Source: JAKALX01 sp964508715 (lineage in GTDB: Bacteria; Chloroflexota; Dehalococcoidia; Tepidiformales; Tepidiformaceae). Taken from it: a stretch of 64,000 nucleotides of DNA. Position 1 is the stretch's first letter. The number at the start of each line of letters is the position of its first letter. The stretch spans positions 1-64,000 of the forward strand of contig CAZDUX010000003.1 of assembly GCA_964508715.1 (NCBI GenBank), read 5' to 3'. A program made the position numbers and the translations under genes. Of this stretch, positions 9,216 to 16,805 are shown one piece after another. The notes beneath the pieces were generated by a model. The model saw only the letters and a program-made list of their open reading frames with translations, was not told the origin of the DNA and did no database searches.

Positions 9216-9397
9216 TAGGCAGCGTCCCCAGAGAGGAAGCGCTCCAACGCGGCGACGGGGACGAGTGTGCGCCGCCCGATGCGGATGGATGGCACCTCGC
9301 CGCGCTGAATCGCGGCGTAAAGGGTGTTGCGTCCCACCCCGAGGCGTTTCGCGGCCTCGGGTACGGTGAGCGTTAGGCCAGTCATTTGATATGACAT
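9215..9397 (-). CDS. Excisionase / MerR-like helix-turn-helix protein
   Basis: About 60 residues. The core LTVPEAAKRLGVGRNTLYAA followed by IQRGEVPSIRIGRRTLVPVAAL is the standard winged-helix DNA-binding fold of the excisionase/MerR family (helix_turn_helix_17 type). In integrated elements such proteins steer the integrase towards excision or regulate early genes. The longer start (MSYQMTGL) is used here; the second ATG at 9385 is also possible. It is the first gene of the minus-strand replication module and divergent from the XRE regulator. Confidence 0.8.
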   Translation of the reverse strand: MSYQMTGLTLTVPEAAKRLGVGRNTLYAAIQRGEVPSIRIGRRTLVPVAALERFLSGDAA

Positions 9398-9578
9398 ACA
9401 GACACTCCATATGTTTGTTGAACACATGATGCACGAGAGAGCCGGGCCGCGTAACTGCGTTAAGCGGTTATTTCGCAATTTCTTCGGAGATGGATGGTCG
9501 GCACATCTAAAGACGTTGCACGTGCGCAGTGGATTGTGTGTAGGGCACGACATATGCTTGTAAGACAGAGGAGGGGCG
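9398..9578. promoter_or_regulatory. Divergent control region with CATATG-type repeats
   Basis: This 181-base region lies between the excisionase-like gene and the XRE regulator. Two copies of CATATG[T/C]TTGT are visible at 9408-9418 and 9551-9561, one near each gene start. The second lies just upstream of the GAGGAGGGG ribosome-binding site of the XRE gene. The sequence is more AT-rich than its surroundings. A lysogeny-type switch with XRE binding at these repeats is a reasonable reading, untested. Confidence 0.5.
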
Positions 9579-10004
9579 ATGGTCAGCGCTCTCAAGGAAA
9601 GTTCGAGATTCGGGGAACGTCTCCGAGCCTATCGTGAGGCGGCCGGTCTCACGCAGACCCAGTTGGAGGAATTGACGGGCGTCAAGCGCGAGTACATCTC
9701 GTCCATCGAGCTTGGCCGAATTGCCGTTGTGTACCCCGAGGTCTTTAACAAGCTGCATGCGGTGCTTCGATTCGAGGGCTGGGTCTTGCTCGAGGCGATG
9801 GGCTACGAGACGGATGCCGGCTCCGGGACGGCGGAACTCAATCCTGCGCTGCTCGCGGTCGTCAGTAGATTGACGCCCAAGCAGCAGGAAGCGCTGATGC
9901 AATTCTTGATTTCTTTTGGGGTTGAGCGACGGGACGGTAGCGAGGACGAACTTCGGCGCGCGAGGAGCAGAAAGGAGTCGGGCGATGGGCCGGCGAAGAG
10001 CTAA
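9579..10004 (+). CDS. XRE-family transcriptional regulator
   Basis: A 141-residue protein. Residues about 12-66 form a Cro/C1-type helix-turn-helix: FGERLRAYREAAGLTQTQLEEL followed, after a turn, by VKREYISSIELGR. The C-terminal half is a short helical region with LTPKQQEALMQFL, perhaps for dimerisation. The ATG has a strong upstream GAGGAGGGG. It overlaps the integrase start by 20 bases, so the two are probably cotranscribed and the regulator may control integration. Divergent placement from the excisionase-like gene fits a repressor of the element. Confidence 0.85.
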   Translation: MVSALKESSRFGERLRAYREAAGLTQTQLEELTGVKREYISSIELGRIAVVYPEVFNKLHAVLRFEGWVLLEAMGYETDAGSGTAELNPALLAVVSRLTPKQQEALMQFLISFGVERRDGSEDELRRARSRKESGDGPAKS

Positions 10005-11109
10005 TAACGAGGGCACCGTCTTCAAGCGACAACGCGACGGCAAATGGGTCGCGCGCGTCGAGCTTCCGAACGGGAAGCACCGGGAGCGCGTGGCTCCTAC
10101 CCAAACGTTGGCGCAGCAGAAGCTGAAGGAGATGAGGAAGCTGGTCGAAGCGGGGGTCGAGGTGCTCGACTCCCGCCAGACGGTGGCGCAGTTCCTGGAA
10201 CACTGGCTCGAGAACACGGCGAAGCACACGCTCAAGGAATCGTCTTACGAGAGCTACGCGAGCATCGTCAAGAACCGCATCGTCCCAGTGCTCGGGCCAG
10301 TGCCGCTGTTGAAGTTGACGGCGCAACACGTGCAGAAGCTGCAGTCGGAGCAGCTTGGTCGCAATCTGAAGCCGGCGAGCGTGGTGCGGACGCACGCTGT
10401 ACTGCACTCCGCGCTCGAGGAGGCCGTGCGTTTCCGGCTGTTGCCGAGGAATCCGCTGGACGACGTGAAGCGTCCACGGATTGAACGCCGCGATATGGTG
10501 ACGCTGACCAAGGAACAGGTTCAGGCGTTGGTCGATGCGGCGGGAGATACCAAGTTCCGGGCGCTCTATGCGGTTGCAGCGACGGTGGGAATGCGGCGTG
10601 GCGAACTGCTCGCGCTGCGCTGGCAGGACGTTGACCTCGAAGCCGGGGTGCTCTCGGTTGTGCGCACAGCGACTCGCATCGATGGGAAGGGAATCGTGTT
10701 CACCGAGCCGAAGACGGCGAGGGCACGACGAAAGGTCCGCCTCGCGGACCTCGCCGTCCGAGAACTTAAGGCGCACCGGGTTCGCCAGAACGAGGAGCGG
10801 CTCAAGTTGGGGTCGCTGTGGGAGGACAACGACCTTGTCTTCGCTTCGTCAGTGGGGACGCCGCTCGAGGAAGCTCATCTGTCGAGGTCGTATGGGGCGG
10901 CGCTGAAGAAGGCGGAGATTCCCGTGATTCGCTTCCACGACCTGCGCCACACGGCTGCCTCGCTGCTGCTCAGCCAGAACGTCCACCCGAAAGTTGTGCA
11001 GGAGATGCTTGGTCACGCGACCATCGCCATCACACTCGACCTGTACAGCCACGTGGTGCCCGACCTCCAGAATGAGGCGGTTGAGGCGATGAACCGGCTG
11101 TTTGGGTAG
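9985..11109 (+). CDS. Tyrosine-family site-specific integrase
   Basis: A 374-residue phage-type integrase. An N-terminal arm-binding domain (GTVFKRQRDGKWVARVELP, about 10-28) and a SAM-like core-binding domain (about 65-150) precede the catalytic domain. The catalytic set is visible: Arg204 in GMRRGELLAL, His318 and Arg321 in HDLRHTAASLL, His344 in LGHATI and Tyr354 in LDLYSHV. The ATG at 9985 is preceded by AAAGGAG and lies within the end of the XRE gene. It is followed by a strong terminator and then tRNA-Phe, its likely target. Confidence 0.93.
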   Translation: MGRRRANNEGTVFKRQRDGKWVARVELPNGKHRERVAPTQTLAQQKLKEMRKLVEAGVEVLDSRQTVAQFLEHWLENTAKHTLKESSYESYASIVKNRIVPVLGPVPLLKLTAQHVQKLQSEQLGRNLKPASVVRTHAVLHSALEEAVRFRLLPRNPLDDVKRPRIERRDMVTLTKEQVQALVDAAGDTKFRALYAVAATVGMRRGELLALRWQDVDLEAGVLSVVRTATRIDGKGIVFTEPKTARARRKVRLADLAVRELKAHRVRQNEERLKLGSLWEDNDLVFASSVGTPLEEAHLSRSYGAALKKAEIPVIRFHDLRHTAASLLLSQNVHPKVVQEMLGHATIAITLDLYSHVVPDLQNEAVEAMNRLFG

Positions 11110-11134
11110 TTACGGAGCGGGACGAGGAAACCAA

Positions 11135-11161
11135 AAAGGGGAGCCGGTGAGGCTCCCCTTT
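11135..11161 (+). terminator. Terminator of the integrase operon
   Basis: A perfect stem, AAAGGGGAGCC with GGCTCCCCTTT, with a 5-base GGTGA loop. It begins 26 bases after the integrase stop and ends in T residues, as expected for intrinsic termination. Confidence 0.85.
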
Positions 11162-11163
11162 CC

Positions 11164-11206
11164 AGTGTCAACGAGGGCGTCTGGAGCAGAACTAGTGTCA
11201 ACGGGG
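11164..11206 (+). repeat. Two direct repeats AGTGTCAACG[A/G]GG, 30 bases apart
   Basis: AGTGTCAACGAGG (11164-11176) and AGTGTCAACGGGG (11194-11206) differ by one base and are spaced exactly 30 bases, about three helical turns. They lie between the integrase terminator and tRNA-Phe. The position and periodicity suit arm-type integrase binding sites beside the core attachment site; this is an inference. Confidence 0.5.
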
Positions 11207-11258
11207 TTCGGAGGGGCTGGAGTGCGACCGGTTATCGTCAATCGCAGATTCAGAATCT

Positions 11259-11300
11259 TGGTGCTGAGGGGCAGACTTGAACTGCCGACACCCGCATTTT
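11259..11300. other. Candidate attachment site in the 3' half of tRNA-Phe
   Basis: Elements with a tyrosine integrase commonly recombine within a tRNA 3' half and restore it. Here the integrase lies on the 3' side of tRNA-Phe, so one att copy should be in this segment. The second copy would be left of base 1, so no repeat can be shown from this window. Confidence 0.4.
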
Positions 11301-11334
11301 CAGTGCGGTGCTCTACCGACTGAGCTACCTCAGC
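11259..11334 (-). tRNA. tRNA-Phe (GAA)
   Basis: A 76-base cloverleaf on the minus strand. Acceptor GCTGAGG/CCTCAGC, D stem GCTC/GAGC, anticodon stem CCGCA/TGCGG with loop CTGAAAA (anticodon GAA), T stem GGCAG/CTGCC with loop TTCAAGT, discriminator A and an encoded CCA. Confidence 0.97.
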
Positions 11335-11408
11335 ACCCGAACGCTCGTCCGTCCGACAGTGCTCATGCTAGGTTCGCACGGGGCTGAGGGTCAAGGCGAA
11401 ACGGGCGT

Positions 11409-12551
11409 ATGATGCGCTCCATGTCCGTTCGTCCGTTCTCGATTGACGTCGCCGATGAAGTCCTCACCGACCTCCAATCCCGCCTGGCCAATACACGCTG
11501 GCCCGAGCCAATTCCAGGAACAGGCTGGGACTATGGAGCCAATGTCGGCTTCGTTCGTGAAATCTGCGACTACTGGCGGGATGGCTACGATTGGCGCGTA
11601 CACGAGGCGCACCTCAACCGGCATCCGCAGTTTATGGCCGATATCGATGGGGTGGACATCCACTTCTGGCATGTGCGTGGTAAAGGCCCGAACCCGTTTC
11701 CGCTTCTCCTCATTCATGGCTGGCCCGGGTCGATTTTTGAGTTCTTCCCGCTCATCGAACGATTGACCGACCCGGCAAGCCATGGGGGCCGACCAGAGGA
11801 TGCCTTCGATATTGTCGTTGCTTCGTTGCCGGGATTTGGCTGGAGCGGGAAGCCGAAGGAACGCGGCTGGGGTATCAGCAGGATTGCTGCGGCGTTCGAT
11901 ACGCTGATGACGCGGGAACTGGGCTACGAACGGTACGGCGTGCAGGGTGGTGACTGGGGCGGTATCACGGCAGCGAAGATGGGCTCGGCGCACGCCAACC
12001 ACGTTGCGGCGATTCACCTGAACTTCATCATCGCGGGTCCGCCGCCGAATCCGACCCCGGACGACCAGGCGGCCATGACCGCCCGATCGCAGTTCCAGGC
12101 ACAGGAGACGGGCTATTCGAATGTGCAGGGTACGAAGCCAGACTCGCTGACCGTTGCCCAGACGGATTCCCCCGCGGGGTTGGCAGCATGGATACTCGAG
12201 AAATTCCGGACCTGGAGCGATTGTGACGGTGACCTCCTGAGCACCTACCCGAAGGACTACCTGCTCACGAACCTGATGTTCTATTGGGCGCCAAATAGCG
12301 TCGCGAGTGCTGCGCGCATTTACTACGAGGCGATGCGCGATCCGGGTGCTTTTGCGTATCCGAAGGTGGAGGTCCCTACCGGTGTTGCGGTATTTCCCAG
12401 GGAGCCGTGGCGTGTACCACGAAGCTGGGCTGAGGGCCGATTCAACATCACTCGCTGGACTGAGATGGCGAAGGGCGGGCATTTCGCTGCCCTCGAGCAA
12501 CCGGACGCACTCGTGGAGGATGTGCGCGCGTTCTTCGCAACGATTCGCTGA
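11409..12551 (+). CDS. Epoxide hydrolase (EHN family, alpha/beta hydrolase)
   Basis: A 380-residue epoxide hydrolase of the microsomal/EHN type. The N-terminal lid domain (about 5-110) is typical of the family. The hydrolase core shows HGWPGS (oxyanion hole), the nucleophile Asp in GGDWGG and the catalytic His in GGHFAALEQP near the end. It opens epoxides to diols in the cytoplasm. Three in-frame ATGs (11409, 11412, 11421) are possible and no clear ribosome-binding site separates them. It ends 12 bases from the convergent lipase gene. This is the first chromosomal gene beyond the element border. Confidence 0.9.
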   Translation: MMRSMSVRPFSIDVADEVLTDLQSRLANTRWPEPIPGTGWDYGANVGFVREICDYWRDGYDWRVHEAHLNRHPQFMADIDGVDIHFWHVRGKGPNPFPLLLIHGWPGSIFEFFPLIERLTDPASHGGRPEDAFDIVVASLPGFGWSGKPKERGWGISRIAAAFDTLMTRELGYERYGVQGGDWGGITAAKMGSAHANHVAAIHLNFIIAGPPPNPTPDDQAAMTARSQFQAQETGYSNVQGTKPDSLTVAQTDSPAGLAAWILEKFRTWSDCDGDLLSTYPKDYLLTNLMFYWAPNSVASAARIYYEAMRDPGAFAYPKVEVPTGVAVFPREPWRVPRSWAEGRFNITRWTEMAKGGHFAALEQPDALVEDVRAFFATIR

Positions 12552-12563
12552 GGCCCGCGACTT

Positions 12564-13367
12564 CTATGTTCTTGCGTCGAGCCAGGCAACAACATCCGCG
12601 AGGACCTCGAACCGTTCAGGCTCGTTGAGAATCTCGTGGTAGAGGCCCGGGTAGAGCTTCAGCGTCTTGTCGTTTGAACTTGCTCGCTGTGCAAGGATTT
12701 CGCTGCCGTGGAAGGGAACCAGGAGGTCTCCAGTTCCGTGCATGATGAGGAGCGGGACCGTGATGCGCTCCATTTCAGCCTGTACGCGTTCATAGGCCGG
12801 CCGCGAGGCGGAAAATGACCCTGGGTTAGCGGCACCCCTGTAGACCAGGGGATCGGAGTCGTAGGCAGCAACGACCGCCGGGTCACGGGAGATGGTACTT
12901 GAAGGGAGTGGCTCGCGCCGGCGTGGCGGGGAATCCGGATTGGGCGCGGGCCGGGGTGAAAGCATGGCGGCCCCGCTGAGGAGTATGCCGTCGAGTGCCG
13001 GGCCGCGCATGAGCAGGTAGGAGACAACCACTCCTCCGCCCATGCTGTGGCCGAGCAGGAACACCCGCTTACCCGGATTCCTCCCACGAACACGATCGAG
13101 GAACGTGGCCAGGTCGTCATGGTAATCGTTATAACTCTTGATAGTCACTCGCTCGCCCGAGGATCGGCCATGGCCACGCAGGTCGAGCGCTTCGACCGTG
13201 TAGCCGCGTTCGACGAGGTATCGGGCAACTTCGGCGTAACGGCCGCTATGTTCGGCGTATCCGTGGCAGATGGCGAGAACAGCACGCGTCTCAGTAGCTG
13301 GGCGCCACCATTGCTCGAAGATGGTCGCGCCACCGCTCGATTCGAACGTATCGGAGCCCGTGTTCAT
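12564..13367 (-). CDS. Alpha/beta hydrolase, monoacylglycerol lipase type
   Basis: A 267-residue serine hydrolase. The nucleophile lies in GHSMGGG, the acid residue in HGTGDLLVP and the catalytic His in LYHEILNEPER. CHGYAEHSGRY near the N-terminus is the HGxxEH-type oxyanion motif of monoglyceride lipases and lysophospholipases. It probably cleaves monoacylglycerols or related esters. The ATG overlaps the stop of the upstream SnoaL-like gene by 4 bases, so they form a two-gene operon. Confidence 0.88.
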   Translation of the reverse strand: MNTGSDTFESSGGATIFEQWWRPATETRAVLAICHGYAEHSGRYAEVARYLVERGYTVEALDLRGHGRSSGERVTIKSYNDYHDDLATFLDRVRGRNPGKRVFLLGHSMGGGVVVSYLLMRGPALDGILLSGAAMLSPRPAPNPDSPPRRREPLPSSTISRDPAVVAAYDSDPLVYRGAANPGSFSASRPAYERVQAEMERITVPLLIMHGTGDLLVPFHGSEILAQRASSNDKTLKLYPGLYHEILNEPERFEVLADVVAWLDART

Positions 13368-13732
13368 TCGGGCTGCGCCGGGAGGTTGTGGGTATAGACC
13401 TCGTTGAGGGCGATCTTGCCGCCGTCGAGAAGGACGAGATCGAAGCCTCGCATGAAGCGCTGGGAGCCGTCAGGCAGGTCCATGGTGCAGATCCAGCGGC
13501 CCGCGAAGCCACCATCGATCATCCAGACCTCATCAGGGTCGTAGCGCATGGGCGGGGTGGCCTTGAAGAGGCCGTCGAGGTAGGCGCGAAGTTGGTCGGA
13601 GCCCGTGATGCCGGCCGGCACCTGGCCGTCCTTATAGACCGTGTCGGCGGCGTAGAAGTCGTTGACGAGCCGGTCGGTGTCCTTGTTGGTCCATGCGCGG
13701 AGCCAGTCGGCATTGAATTGCTCGATGTTCAT
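13364..13732 (-). CDS. SnoaL-like / NTF2-fold protein
   Basis: A 122-residue protein with the NTF2-like pattern: an N-terminal helix with FNADWLRAWTNKDTDRLVNDFY, then YKDGQVPAGITGSDQLRAYLDGLF and a beta-rich C-terminal half (GRWICTMDLPDGSQRFMRGFDLVLLDGGKI). Such proteins serve as small isomerases, hydrolases or ligand carriers; the substrate is unknown. It is translationally coupled to the downstream lipase, so it may act on the same or a related molecule. Confidence 0.82.
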   Translation of the reverse strand: MNIEQFNADWLRAWTNKDTDRLVNDFYAADTVYKDGQVPAGITGSDQLRAYLDGLFKATPPMRYDPDEVWMIDGGFAGRWICTMDLPDGSQRFMRGFDLVLLDGGKIALNEVYTHNLPAQPE

Positions 13733-13815
13733 CGCCGGACAGTAGCGGCCCCGGGAGTGGTTGCCAAGGGTGAAAGACGCGAGATGCCCGTTACCTGTTC
13801 AGCGACCGGTGAGAG

Positions 13816-14448
13816 CTATTCGCCCGGCGGTTCGGCATGCCGGAGTTCGACAACGAGGGTGGCATGTTCAGCGTCGATCGTGTTGATCGAGACACGCGAG
13901 ACCCCTGGCATCGTTGAGAGCCTCTCCTGGAAGTCGAGGAGCTCGCCAAAACCCTTGCCGCGAACTTCGACACTTACCTTGCGGGGGCGAGTTTCGCCGG
14001 GCTCTGCCGGGCTGGCAGGGATGGCCTGCGTTTCGTGGGCGGGCTGAGGCGGTGGCGCTGGTTCAGGTTGTGGCTGCGGCTCCCTGATACCGTGCTGGCC
14101 CTTCATCGCACCTGCAGCGAGGCGTTCGAGGCCACTGACAATACCCTGGATGCGTGTGGCCGCAGCGAGGTACTCATCCCGCAACTGGACGAGCGGGAGA
14201 GCGAGCGCCTCGCTCATCCGCGCCGAAACACCGCCTGGTGTGGCAGGCATGGCACCGGGTGGGTGTGGACGGTCCTCCGGCTCGGTGACGCGGTCTTCGA
14301 GTTCGGAGAGGCGATCGATGAGGGACTCGTAATCGCGGCGAAGGGAGTCGTAGCGGCGGCGCAGCTGGCGTACGGAGGCATCCTCGCCGGTTGCTTCCCG
14401 CAGCCGGCCAAGGATCTGTTCGTCGCCGGGATACTGACCAGTGTCCAT
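13816..14448 (-). CDS. Coiled-coil protein with C-terminal HMA-like domain
   Basis: A 210-residue protein, not assigned to a named family. Residues about 10-65 are a coiled coil (RRRYDSLRRDYESLIDRLSE); a middle helical part is followed by a Pro/Glu/Gln-rich linker (PQPQPEPAPPPQP). The last 60 residues have a beta-alpha-beta pattern (KVSVEVRGKGFGELLDFQERL, then VSRVSINTIDAEHATLVVEL), as in small ferredoxin-like domains, but without a metal-binding CxxC. The start at 14448 is chosen for GGGGAGA just upstream. The open frame extends further upstream but lacks coding character there. It may be a division or signalling scaffold; function unknown. Confidence 0.7.
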   Translation of the reverse strand: MDTGQYPGDEQILGRLREATGEDASVRQLRRRYDSLRRDYESLIDRLSELEDRVTEPEDRPHPPGAMPATPGGVSARMSEALALPLVQLRDEYLAAATRIQGIVSGLERLAAGAMKGQHGIREPQPQPEPAPPPQPAHETQAIPASPAEPGETRPRKVSVEVRGKGFGELLDFQERLSTMPGVSRVSINTIDAEHATLVVELRHAEPPGE

Positions 14449-14843
14449 CGATCTCCCCGCAAGGTTTGGCAGCGCAACGGCGGCGCCTCGCTCTATAGAG
14501 GCACAATCCGTGCGTTCCCTGGGAGACCCGAAGTCCTCGGCAACGGCGCTCAGATTCCCGGGACGCGAGACGAATGCGTCGCCGATATTCTGGGCGAAAC
14601 GGGCGGAACGCGGTACTGCCCGCATCACCGGGGTGAACCCGAATATCCCGAGGTTCTGCACCTCGCATAAACCTTGTCGGTTCGCCGGTCGAGGGCCGGT
14701 AGTGCCCGGGGTGGCAGTACGGTGACGGCTCAGTACACGTTGTGGATGCAGGGACAGGGGCGGCTCCTCCCGGTTCACAACGGCTGCCAGGTATCGGGGA
14801 ATCGCCGGATGTTGAATGGCCGGGCCGGACCGAGGATCGGGGT
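14449..14843. other. Intergenic region, no gene seen
   Basis: This is a 395-base gap between divergent genes. The frames that stay open are biased shadows without ribosome-binding sites. No tRNA, clear hairpin terminator or recognisable riboswitch was seen; it presumably holds the promoters of the flanking genes. Confidence 0.5.
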
Positions 14844-14990
14844 ATGGGAGAGCCAGCACGCAGCCACACGTATGACGACGAACTCCACGAGCGCCGGCGC
14901 CACCTCGCCGTCGTCCGGACGCCGATCGATTTCGAGGCAAAGCGTCTCGAGCGGTTGATCGAGAAGTGCCGCGATACGCGCGACCCGTAG
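14844..14990 (+). CDS. Small charged protein (48 residues)
   Basis: A short frame from an ATG preceded by a GATCGGGG purine run. The product is strongly charged and probably helical (DDELHERRRHLAVV, then DFEAKRLERLIEKCRDTRD) with no signal peptide. It is separate from the mutase operon, ending 159 bases before mutA. The composition looks like protein rather than random frame, but there is no family support. Confidence 0.4.
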   Translation: MGEPARSHTYDDELHERRRHLAVVRTPIDFEAKRLERLIEKCRDTRDP

Positions 14991-15059
14991 GTGTTCGGTC
15001 GTACCGGGTTTCGGTTCCCGCCTGGCCGCCTCGAGCGACCACCCGGAATGGTGTCTCGT

Positions 15060-15089
15060 GTGCCATATTAGCCATGGCTGACCTATACT
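15060..15089 (+). promoter_or_regulatory. Possible sigma70-type promoter for the mutA operon
   Basis: GTGCCA, an 18-base spacer and TATACT, ending 60 bases upstream of the mutA start. The -10 box is good and the -35 box weak (4 of 6). It is the best match in this gap. Confidence 0.35.
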
Positions 15090-15149
15090 TCGGGCAATGC
15101 TAACGGCTCGCGTTCGCGGGCCGGTTCGTGTCTTCCGGAGTACGCCGTC

Positions 15150-16805
15150 ATGCCGATTACCTCAAAACGCGAGTGGCTGCAGGGCCCTTATACCAGGGCG
15201 GTTGAGCGCTCGCCCGAGCGAAGCAAGTCGTTCGAAACCACTGGCAAGATGCCCCTCGAGCCCCTCTACACGTGGAACGACCTTGTGGATTTCGACCCGC
15301 AACAGGAACTCGGGTTCCCGGGCGAATACCCCTTCACGCGCGGCATTCAGCCGACGATGTACCGCGGCCGATTCTGGACGATGCGCCAGTACGCCGGATT
15401 TGGTGATGCAGAGGAATCGAACCAGCGCTACCGCTACCTGCTTGCGAATGGGCAGACGGGTCTCTCGATCGCCTTCGACCTGCCGACCCAAATTGGCTAC
15501 GACTCCGATGACCCGATGGCGGCAGGGGAGGTCGGCAAGGTCGGTGTCGCGGTCGACTCCATCGAGGATATGCAGACCTTGTTCAGCGGTATCCCGCTGG
15601 ACAAGGTCACAACGTCGATGACGATCAATGCCACCGCCTCGACGCTGCTCGCGCTCTATGTGGCTGTTGGCAAGCAGCAGGGAGTCACCCCCGACAAGCT
15701 CGGCGGCACAGTCCAGAACGATATCCTGAAGGAATACATCGCCCGGGGGACGTACATCTACCCGCCGAAGCCCTCGATGCGGCTGATTACCGATATCTTC
15801 GCCTACTGCAAGGACGTAGTGCCGCAGTGGAACACGATTTCGATTTCGGGCTACCACATCCGTGAGGCAGGATGCACAGCGGCGCAGGAGATCGCATTCA
15901 CCCTCGCCGATGGCATCCAGTATGTGAACGGCGCCATCAGCGCAGGGCTCGATGTCGATGATTTCGCCGGACGCCTGTCATTCTTCTTTGCCTGCCACAA
16001 CAACTTCCTGGAGGAAGTGGCGAAGTTCCGGGCCGCGCGGCGCATGTGGGCCAAGATCATGAAGGAGCGTTTCGACGCGAAGAGTTCGCGCTCGCAGATG
16101 CTGCGGTTCCACACCCAGACGGGCGGCGCTACGCTCACGGCGCAGCAGCCGGAGAACAATATCGTGCGCACGACGGTGCAGGCGCTGGCCGCAGTGCTGG
16201 GCGGGACGCAATCGCTGCACACGAACTCGATGGACGAGGCACTGGCGCTGCCGAGTGAGAAGGCCGTGCAGATTGCGCTCCGAACGCAACAGATCCTCGC
16301 GTATGAAAACGGCGTTGGTGATGTCATCGACCCGCTCGGCGGCTCGTACTTCATGGAGGACCTGACAAACCGTCTCGAAGCGGAAGCGTGGGAGTACATT
16401 AAGACGATCGACGGGCTTGGCGGCGCGCTTTCGGGCATTGAGCAGGGCTTCCAGCAGAAGGAGATCCAGGAGGCCGCATACCGCTACCAGCGCCAGGTGG
16501 AAGGCAAGGAGCGCGTCATCGTTGGGGTGAATGACTTCACCATCCAGGAGGAGAAACCTTCCGGCCTGCTGAAGGTGGATCCGAGTATCGGGGCAAAGCA
16601 GCGGGAGAAGCTCGCCCGGCTGCGTGCAAACCGCGATAACGCTGCGGTGGATGCACTGCTAACGAAACTGGAGCGAGGTGCGCAGGGCACCGACAACCTC
16701 GTGCCGGTCATGGTGGAGTGCGTCGAAAATAAGGTGACTCTCGGTGAGATTAGCAATCGGCTGCGGCACGTTTGGGGTGAGCAGCGCGAATCGGTGGTGA
16801 TTTAG
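15150..16805 (+). CDS. mutA: Methylmalonyl-CoA mutase, large (catalytic) subunit
   Basis: A 551-residue TIM-barrel subunit of methylmalonyl-CoA mutase, which interconverts (R)-methylmalonyl-CoA and succinyl-CoA by an adenosylcobalamin radical mechanism. Signature stretches include RGIQPTMYRGRFWTMRQYAG, IAFDLPTQIGYDSDDP, NTISISGYHIREAG and the C-terminal DPLGGSY. There is no B12-binding domain; that is encoded separately at 18715. Split mutases of this kind are known in archaea and several bacteria. Start ATG has CGGAG 9 bases upstream. It leads a gene string with the epimerase, the B12 subunit and MeaB, so the operon would supply the whole propionate/methylmalonyl branch. Confidence 0.95.
   Translation: MPITSKREWLQGPYTRAVERSPERSKSFETTGKMPLEPLYTWNDLVDFDPQQELGFPGEYPFTRGIQPTMYRGRFWTMRQYAGFGDAEESNQRYRYLLANGQTGLSIAFDLPTQIGYDSDDPMAAGEVGKVGVAVDSIEDMQTLFSGIPLDKVTTSMTINATASTLLALYVAVGKQQGVTPDKLGGTVQNDILKEYIARGTYIYPPKPSMRLITDIFAYCKDVVPQWNTISISGYHIREAGCTAAQEIAFTLADGIQYVNGAISAGLDVDDFAGRLSFFFACHNNFLEEVAKFRAARRMWAKIMKERFDAKSSRSQMLRFHTQTGGATLTAQQPENNIVRTTVQALAAVLGGTQSLHTNSMDEALALPSEKAVQIALRTQQILAYENGVGDVIDPLGGSYFMEDLTNRLEAEAWEYIKTIDGLGGALSGIEQGFQQKEIQEAAYRYQRQVEGKERVIVGVNDFTIQEEKPSGLLKVDPSIGAKQREKLARLRANRDNAAVDALLTKLERGAQGTDNLVPVMVECVENKVTLGEISNRLRHVWGEQRESVVI

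Larger units (their letters stand above)
1..11262. mobile_element. Integrative element at tRNA-Phe (right part)
   Basis: The left 11 kb has the hallmarks of an integrated element: a tyrosine integrase ending about 150 bases from the 3' end of tRNA-Phe, an XRE regulator divergent from an excisionase-like HTH protein, a P4/D5-type replication helicase, and restriction/defence cargo. The tRNA points towards the integrase, the usual arrangement when an element enters at a tRNA 3' end. The DUF262 gene looks more AT-rich than the flanking chromosome. The left end and second attachment copy are outside the window, so size and completeness are unknown. It could be a satellite-like element or a genomic island; no capsid or conjugation gene is visible here. 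Confidence 0.7.

Noticed and set aside
11391..12500. Open frame of 369 codons on the minus strand
   Set aside because: Antisense to the epoxide hydrolase with intact catalytic motifs.
14449..15075. N-terminal extension of the coiled-coil protein to 15075
   Set aside because: The upstream part is Arg/Pro-rich without protein-like pattern, while ATG 14448 has a good GGGGAGA leader.
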